From: JTS-RE94 sp041750795
GTDB lineage: Bacteria > Planctomycetota > Planctomycetia > Pirellulales > PALSA-1355
Length of the DNA: 64,000 nt
Direction: 5' to 3'
NCBI GenBank assembly: GCA_041750795.1
Contig: JBGSYQ010000371.1
Span: 1 to 64,000 of the forward strand
Shown: in pieces, positions 59,756 through 64,000 of the stretch
Layout: every line of letters starts with the position of its first letter
Position numbering within the stretch: position 1 is the stretch's first letter
Translations under genes and position numbers: made by a program
Notes under the pieces: model-generated
What the model was told of the DNA's origin: nothing
Databases searched by the model: none
What the model saw: the letters and a program-made list of their open reading frames with translations, nothing else

Positions 59756-61882
59756 ATGGCACGTCGACTGCATCATACGGCCTACGACTACGTGGTGATC
59801 GCGCTGAGTCCGGCGTTGATCATGACGCTGGTCGGCAGTCTGGTGTTTTTTTTGATCACGGTGTTTTACCAAGGGGCCTTTCCCGCGCGATTGCACTGGG
59901 TGATGGCCTGCTTCGTGTTTGCGGCCGTGTTGATCGGGCGGATCTCGATCGAAGAGGGGCTCGAGCGCGCCATGCCCTTTGGCGCGGCGCTGGCCATCGT
60001 GGTGGGCATCGCCGCCAATCGATTCGTGGAGTATCAGGGGAGCTGGGTCGACCATTTTGGCTGGCTCATCAACTGGACACTGATCGGCGTGGTCTGGTGG
60101 TGTGCCCACAAGTTGACTTGGGACTGCACAGTGATCGACGATGCGCAGGACGCATCGGGCGAAGGCTTGATGCAGATCGTCGGGCTCGAAGGGCCTCAGG
60201 ACGCCGAGGCGGCGACTGCACCAAACCCCGATCCGCTGGCGGTCGAGGGCACCACGTCGCGCGACGTGCCCGCCGGCTGGTGGCAGCGCTATGTCGAGCA
60301 CCAGCACCGACCGCACGCACCGGGGGTGTGGGTCGTCTACTTTTCGTTGGCCGCACTGCCGCTGTTCGGCATCGGCCAGTGGTTCATTCCCGCGACGGCC
60401 ACCGGCGCGCGGCGCTATGTGTTTTGGCTGTTGTGCGTGTATGTCGCCAGCGGGCTAGGACTGCTGGTGACCACCAGCTTCCTGGGTCTGCGGCGCTATT
60501 TGCGGCAGCGGCGCATCGAGATGCCGGCGACCATGTCGAACTTGTGGCTGGGGACCGGCGCGGTGCTGATCGGGGTGCTGCTGCTGTTGGCCACGTTGCT
60601 CCCCAGGCCGAGCGCCGAATATGCGATTTCACAATTGCCGATTACTGTTGGCTCGCCCGGCAGCCGGCAGAGCTCGCCCTTTGCGCCCGATCCGAGCGAA
60701 GCACCCGACGATGGCCGCACCGGCCAGGGACAAGCGGCCGATGCGGCCGATGACCGCGGCAGCGATGACGCGGATCAGGCAGAGCAGTCAGGCAGCATTC
60801 GCGAAGGCGCTGCCGCCAGCCAGTCGCCCGAGCAAGCCCAAGGCCAACCGGCCGGCGCAACGGACACCACGCCGCCTGCTGATGGTACCGGCAGCAGCAA
60901 CCCGTCAGCAGACGACAGTCCTGGCGCGGACGGTGGAAAAACTGACACAGCAGCGTCGTCATCCGGACAAGCGGGTGACAGCCAGGGCGAATCTGCCGGC
61001 GGAGATCGCCAAGGCAGCCAGGACCAGGATCAGCAAGGACAGGGCAGCAGCGAACCGGCCGATCCCGACTCACGCAAGTCACGCTACGAGAAATTCCAAG
61101 AGGCGGTGGCCGCCCGGCAAAAAGCGCAGCGAGAGCGGCGGGAAACGCAGCGCAGCGACGACGCGCAGTCGGACGATTCATCGAAGCAAGCGGGCGATTC
61201 GAGCACCAAAGCGGGCGACGGCGACCAGCAACCGCCCGACGAGGAGCAGACGGAGGAGAAGCAAGCGTCCGGCGCAGGTCCCGCTGCAAAGCAGGACCAT
61301 TCAAACGGCAAGTCAGGGGAGACGGCCCAGCCCGACGCGACGTTTCAACCGCCGTCGATTCGAAGTCCACCGCTCGGATTTCTGGCCGTTCTTTTCAAAT
61401 GGGCCTTCTACGTGGCGTTCGCGCTGGCGGTCGGCTATTTCGTGTGGCGCTATTGGGAAGACGTGCTGAGGGCGATTCGCGATTTTTGGGCGGGCCTGTG
61501 GGGTCGCACGACAGCGGGCAACGCGTCGGCGGACGATCCGGTGGCCGTCAAAGTCCCGCCTGCGGCGTTTTCGACGTATGCCGATCCATTCGCCACGGGC
61601 GTGGCAGCTCGCTATCCGCTGGAAGAGCTGGTTCGCTACAGCTTCGAGGCGTTCGAAGCCTGGTCGCGCGAGCACGGCTGCAAGCGCCAGCCGGAACAAA
61701 CGCCGCACGAACTGGCGCGCGACGTCGCCAGGCTGAACGCACCGATGGCAGTCGATGCCCGTAATCTGGCCGAGCTTTACTCCCGCGCCGCCTTCGCCCG
61801 TGGCGAGCTACCCGACACCACGCGCCAGCAGTTGCAGCATGCCTGGCAAACGATGCGGCAGACCAGCGACGCGCCGTTGTAG
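59756..61882 (+). CDS. DUF4129-type membrane protein with long low-complexity linker
   Basis: A 708-residue membrane protein. N-terminal helices near residues 15-105, a second cluster near 195-290, then a linker of about 230 residues (roughly 300-530) rich in Gln, Asp, Ser, Gly and Ala, a single helix near 545-565 and a C-terminal DUF4129-like domain (about 600-700, with YPLEELVRYSFEAFEAWSRE). DUF4129 is often found next to MoxR, DUF58 and transglutaminase proteins; no transglutaminase core is seen here. Start ATG 59756 is chosen over an upstream TTG. It follows the DUF58 gene after 95 bases. Confidence 0.85.
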   Translation: MARRLHHTAYDYVVIALSPALIMTLVGSLVFFLITVFYQGAFPARLHWVMACFVFAAVLIGRISIEEGLERAMPFGAALAIVVGIAANRFVEYQGSWVDHFGWLINWTLIGVVWWCAHKLTWDCTVIDDAQDASGEGLMQIVGLEGPQDAEAATAPNPDPLAVEGTTSRDVPAGWWQRYVEHQHRPHAPGVWVVYFSLAALPLFGIGQWFIPATATGARRYVFWLLCVYVASGLGLLVTTSFLGLRRYLRQRRIEMPATMSNLWLGTGAVLIGVLLLLATLLPRPSAEYAISQLPITVGSPGSRQSSPFAPDPSEAPDDGRTGQGQAADAADDRGSDDADQAEQSGSIREGAAASQSPEQAQGQPAGATDTTPPADGTGSSNPSADDSPGADGGKTDTAASSSGQAGDSQGESAGGDRQGSQDQDQQGQGSSEPADPDSRKSRYEKFQEAVAARQKAQRERRETQRSDDAQSDDSSKQAGDSSTKAGDGDQQPPDEEQTEEKQASGAGPAAKQDHSNGKSGETAQPDATFQPPSIRSPPLGFLAVLFKWAFYVAFALAVGYFVWRYWEDVLRAIRDFWAGLWGRTTAGNASADDPVAVKVPPAAFSTYADPFATGVAARYPLEELVRYSFEAFEAWSREHGCKRQPEQTPHELARDVARLNAPMAVDARNLAELYSRAAFARGELPDTTRQQLQHAWQTMRQTSDAPL

Positions 61883-61931
61883 CGGTCCGGATACAGACGG
61901 CAGCAAGGATCGCCGAGCACCGTGGGATGCG

Positions 61932-63329
61932 TCATTTCGCCGCATCGCGTAGCGACTGCCACTTGGCCCGCATTTCCGCCAGAGTCGCAGTGTGCTGTTC
62001 GTCGCGAGCCAGATTGAATTCTTCCAGCGGATCGGCTGCAAGGTCGTATATCTCTTCGTAGAGCGGCTCAGACTCCGTGAATCGCATGTACTTCCAACGC
62101 GTGGTGCGCACGCCTTCGCTCGGCGGAATGCGTGGGTGCGCAAAAAGGTGTTCGTAGAAGAACTCCTGCGTCCAGGCTGGCGACTGGCCGGCAACCAACG
62201 GCCCCAGGTCCTTGCCCTGCATACGCTGGGGAGCCGCGACGCCGGCCATGGCCAGCATGGTCGGCGCCATGTCGATGTTCAGCGCCGTTTCGCTGCGCCG
62301 CGTGCCGGCTCGCGTGCCGGCTAGTCGCGGATCGACCACGATCAGCGGAATGCGGATCGAAACGTCGTGTGCGTACCACTTGCCGGCAAAGCCGTACTCG
62401 CCCAGATAGAACCCATGATCCGAGGTGAAGATGATGACCGTGTTGTCCGCCAACCGGCGTTTTTCCAGCTCGGCGACGATGCGTCCCACTTCGTCGTCGA
62501 CTTCGGTGATCAACCGGTAGTATCCTTTCACGCATTCCTGATAGCGTGCCGGACCCCAGAACCGTGCGGCCCAGCGCGCTCGATTCTCGGAGTTTTTCAG
62601 AAACTCTGGCAGCCGGTCGTAGTATTCGCTGGCCGCCAGCTTCGGCGCGGGAATGGCCACACCGTTGTACCAGGCCTCGTGCGCCGGATCGTAGCGGAAT
62701 GGCTGCTCGTTGACGCTGGGAGAGTCCTGCACGTGCGGCGCCTTGAAGCTGATCGACAGCGCAAATGGCCGATCGGCCGGGGCACCAGCCAGGAACTCCA
62801 GTGCCTGGTCGCCCATCAACCGCGTCAGGTGGACCTGCTTGCCGTCGCGCTTGACGAAGTATCGTCCCTGTCCGGGAAACGTGCGGTCGTAGTCGAACGC
62901 GCCTACGGGTGGATCGCCTACGCCCCATTTGCCAATAAATCCGACGTGATAGCCAGCCGACTTGAGCAGCGCGGGATACGTGGCAGCCAGTTGCTCGGAA
63001 GTGAACGGCGTGCGAAAGTCCCAAATCCCGTGTCGCGCGGCATATTGCCCGGAGAGGATCGACGCGCGGCTGGTCATGCAAATTGCGGTGGTCACGAAGG
63101 CATTGTCGAACGTCACGCCGCGCCGCGACAGGGCATCGATATGCGGTGTGCGAATCAGCGTGTTGCCCATGCAGCCCAAGGTGTCCGCACGCTGGTCGTC
63201 GGTGAGCAGAAAAATGATGTTCGGCCGCTGGGGTTCATCGGCGCAAACGGCACCAGGCAACCCCAAGCAAGCTGCAAGGATGACCGATAGCACGAACCGG
63301 CGGCGGTAAAGACGCGATGACGATGGCAT
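61932..63329 (-). CDS. Secreted sulfatase with variant formylglycine motif
   Basis: A 465-residue sulfatase with a signal peptide (to about residue 30, AVCA). Asp44/Asp45 (LLTDDQR) bind calcium. The formylglycine motif reads Cys84-M-T-S-Arg88: Cys and Arg fit, but the usual Pro or Ala between them is Thr. Further metal and substrate residues are in FTSDHGFYLGEYG near 305. It may still be matured, since planctomycetes carry many such variants, but that is inferred. It converges with the DUF4129 gene (49 bases) and is unrelated in sequence order to the sulfatase at 25753-27156. Confidence 0.92.
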   Translation of the reverse strand: MPSSSRLYRRRFVLSVILAACLGLPGAVCADEPQRPNIIFLLTDDQRADTLGCMGNTLIRTPHIDALSRRGVTFDNAFVTTAICMTSRASILSGQYAARHGIWDFRTPFTSEQLAATYPALLKSAGYHVGFIGKWGVGDPPVGAFDYDRTFPGQGRYFVKRDGKQVHLTRLMGDQALEFLAGAPADRPFALSISFKAPHVQDSPSVNEQPFRYDPAHEAWYNGVAIPAPKLAASEYYDRLPEFLKNSENRARWAARFWGPARYQECVKGYYRLITEVDDEVGRIVAELEKRRLADNTVIIFTSDHGFYLGEYGFAGKWYAHDVSIRIPLIVVDPRLAGTRAGTRRSETALNIDMAPTMLAMAGVAAPQRMQGKDLGPLVAGQSPAWTQEFFYEHLFAHPRIPPSEGVRTTRWKYMRFTESEPLYEEIYDLAADPLEEFNLARDEQHTATLAEMRAKWQSLRDAAK

Positions 63330-63544
63330 GAGGGGGTCCCGTAGCGGTGTTCAGGGGGGCCGATGTCTGGATCTAACCACGCGGCGCCTAAGGCCGCAAG
63401 CAGCATGCCCATGGTAACCACCCCGAAACCTGGCGACAGACGGGCGGCAGTTGACAGCCGCGGTGTGCCGTTCGGAGAATGGACTCGGAGCGATTGGGTG
63501 TGGAAAACGCCGGAACGGAGATTCCGGTCAACGGGAGGCGAAGC

Positions 63545-64000
63545 GTGCGTGCCGCTGCGCTGTTTTTCTTGATGGGTTGCCTGGCATTGATCGCGGGGCC
63601 GACGTCGGCGCCGGGGGCCGACACGCTCGAGCAGTTCAAGCAGGCCAAGTCGGACCTTATGCCGCTGCTGCGGAGCAAGGATCCGCAGGACCGCATCGAG
63701 GCCCTCAAGCGGCTGCAAAACTTTCCGGTTGAGGATGCCGTGCGGATGATCCGCACGCGGGTGAACGACGAAGATCCAGGCGTGAGCCGCCAGGCGGTCG
63801 AAATCCTGCGTGCGATGAACGACAATCACGAGGTTTGCGAGACGCTGCTGGTGGCGGCCAGACGCGCCCTGCGCGCTGGCAGCAGCGGGGCGTCGGCCGA
63901 TATCTCGATCCTGCTCTCGTCGCGATTGCACAGCACCCAGCGCGCGGTCGATGCGTTGCTGACCGAAGTCGCCGCTTCACGGAACGGCGCCGAGGCGATT
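63545..64000 (+). CDS. Exported HEAT-repeat-like protein, 3'-truncated by window edge
   Basis: The first 152 codons of a protein that runs off the window. The GTG start has GGGAGG 6 bases upstream and gives a signal peptide of about 25 residues (ALFFLMGCLALIAGPTSA). The mature part is helical, with a repeat-like pattern of short helices such as DRIEALKRLQNFPVEDAV and VSRQAVEILRAMNDNHEVCE, resembling HEAT or Armadillo repeats. It is divergent from the second sulfatase with a 215-base gap. The remainder of the protein, and so its function, cannot be seen. Confidence 0.75.
   Translation, partial: MRAAALFFLMGCLALIAGPTSAPGADTLEQFKQAKSDLMPLLRSKDPQDRIEALKRLQNFPVEDAVRMIRTRVNDEDPGVSRQAVEILRAMNDNHEVCETLLVAARRALRAGSSGASADISILLSSRLHSTQRAVDALLTEVAASRNGAEAI

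Noticed and set aside
1..64000. CRISPR array, prophage, integron, rRNA operon or known defence system
   Set aside because: No regularly spaced repeats, no phage, integrase or transposase genes, no rRNA sequence and no recognisable defence proteins were found.

Overview
The window is 64 kb of high-GC DNA, densely coded, and reads as chromosome from a free-living planctomycete, most likely of the Pirellulales. That placement is inferred from gene content: secreted formylglycine-type sulfatases, a formylmethanofuran:tetrahydromethanopterin formyltransferase outside the archaea, a large DUF5117-like secreted metalloprotease, a DUF4139-like protein, a planctomycete-style Nramp relative, many signal peptides, and small REP/MITE-like palindromes. 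No prophage, integrase, transposase, CRISPR array or plasmid gene was seen. About 55 protein genes and one tRNA gene are supported. The first gene (dnaJ) and the last (a secreted HEAT-like protein) are cut by the window edges.

Layout. 1-3.5 kb (+): dnaJ, grpE, an FmdB-type zinc ribbon protein, yacG and a polytopic membrane protein. 3.5-7 kb (-): a degenerate receiver protein, a PII signal protein and a secreted zinc metalloprotease. 7.3-10.9 kb (+): an aminoglycoside-phosphotransferase-like kinase and a DsbD-type thiol reductase. 11-15 kb (-): purM, an aldehyde dehydrogenase with a strong intrinsic terminator, and a TlpA-like thioredoxin. 15.4-20.8 kb (+): a NagB-like and PIG-L-like pair, a STAS antagonist and RsbW-like kinase pair, and two secreted proteins. 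20.9-23.5 kb (-): an AMP-binding ligase and an FAH-family hydrolase. 23.7-27.2 kb (+): a 664-residue orphan and a sulfatase.

27.2-47.8 kb is a long run of minus-strand genes: a Tat-exported amidohydrolase, a DUF4139-like protein, an Nramp-like transporter, nth-dcd, tatD, a helical protein, then a complex I operon. In transcription order that operon reads nuoI, a DUF2203 gene, nuoA, C, D, H, J, K, L, M, N. nuoB and nuoEFG are not in the window. Several of its subunits carry unusual inserted loops, most strikingly a histidine-rich one in NuoL.

48.7-63.3 kb: csrA with a GGA-rich leader, tRNA-Glu(UUC), a ferrochelatase with four possible cluster-binding cysteines and a membrane PilZ protein (+); a thiolase (-); then a plus-strand run of 5-formyl-THF cyclo-ligase, Ftr, an ABC exporter pair, MoxR ATPase, a DUF58 protein and a DUF4129 protein; then a second sulfatase (-).

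Functionally the region is mostly housekeeping (chaperones, respiration, purine, heme, folate/C1, repair) mixed with secreted degradative and envelope proteins. I found no clear new multigene defence or mobile system. The best leads are the histidine-rich loop in NuoL and the other complex I insertions, the Ftr/folate C1 neighbourhood, the membrane-anchored PilZ protein with 27-bp coding repeats, the NagB-like/PIG-L pair with altered catalytic residues, the csrA leader, and a four-hairpin MITE-like element at 15.1 kb.
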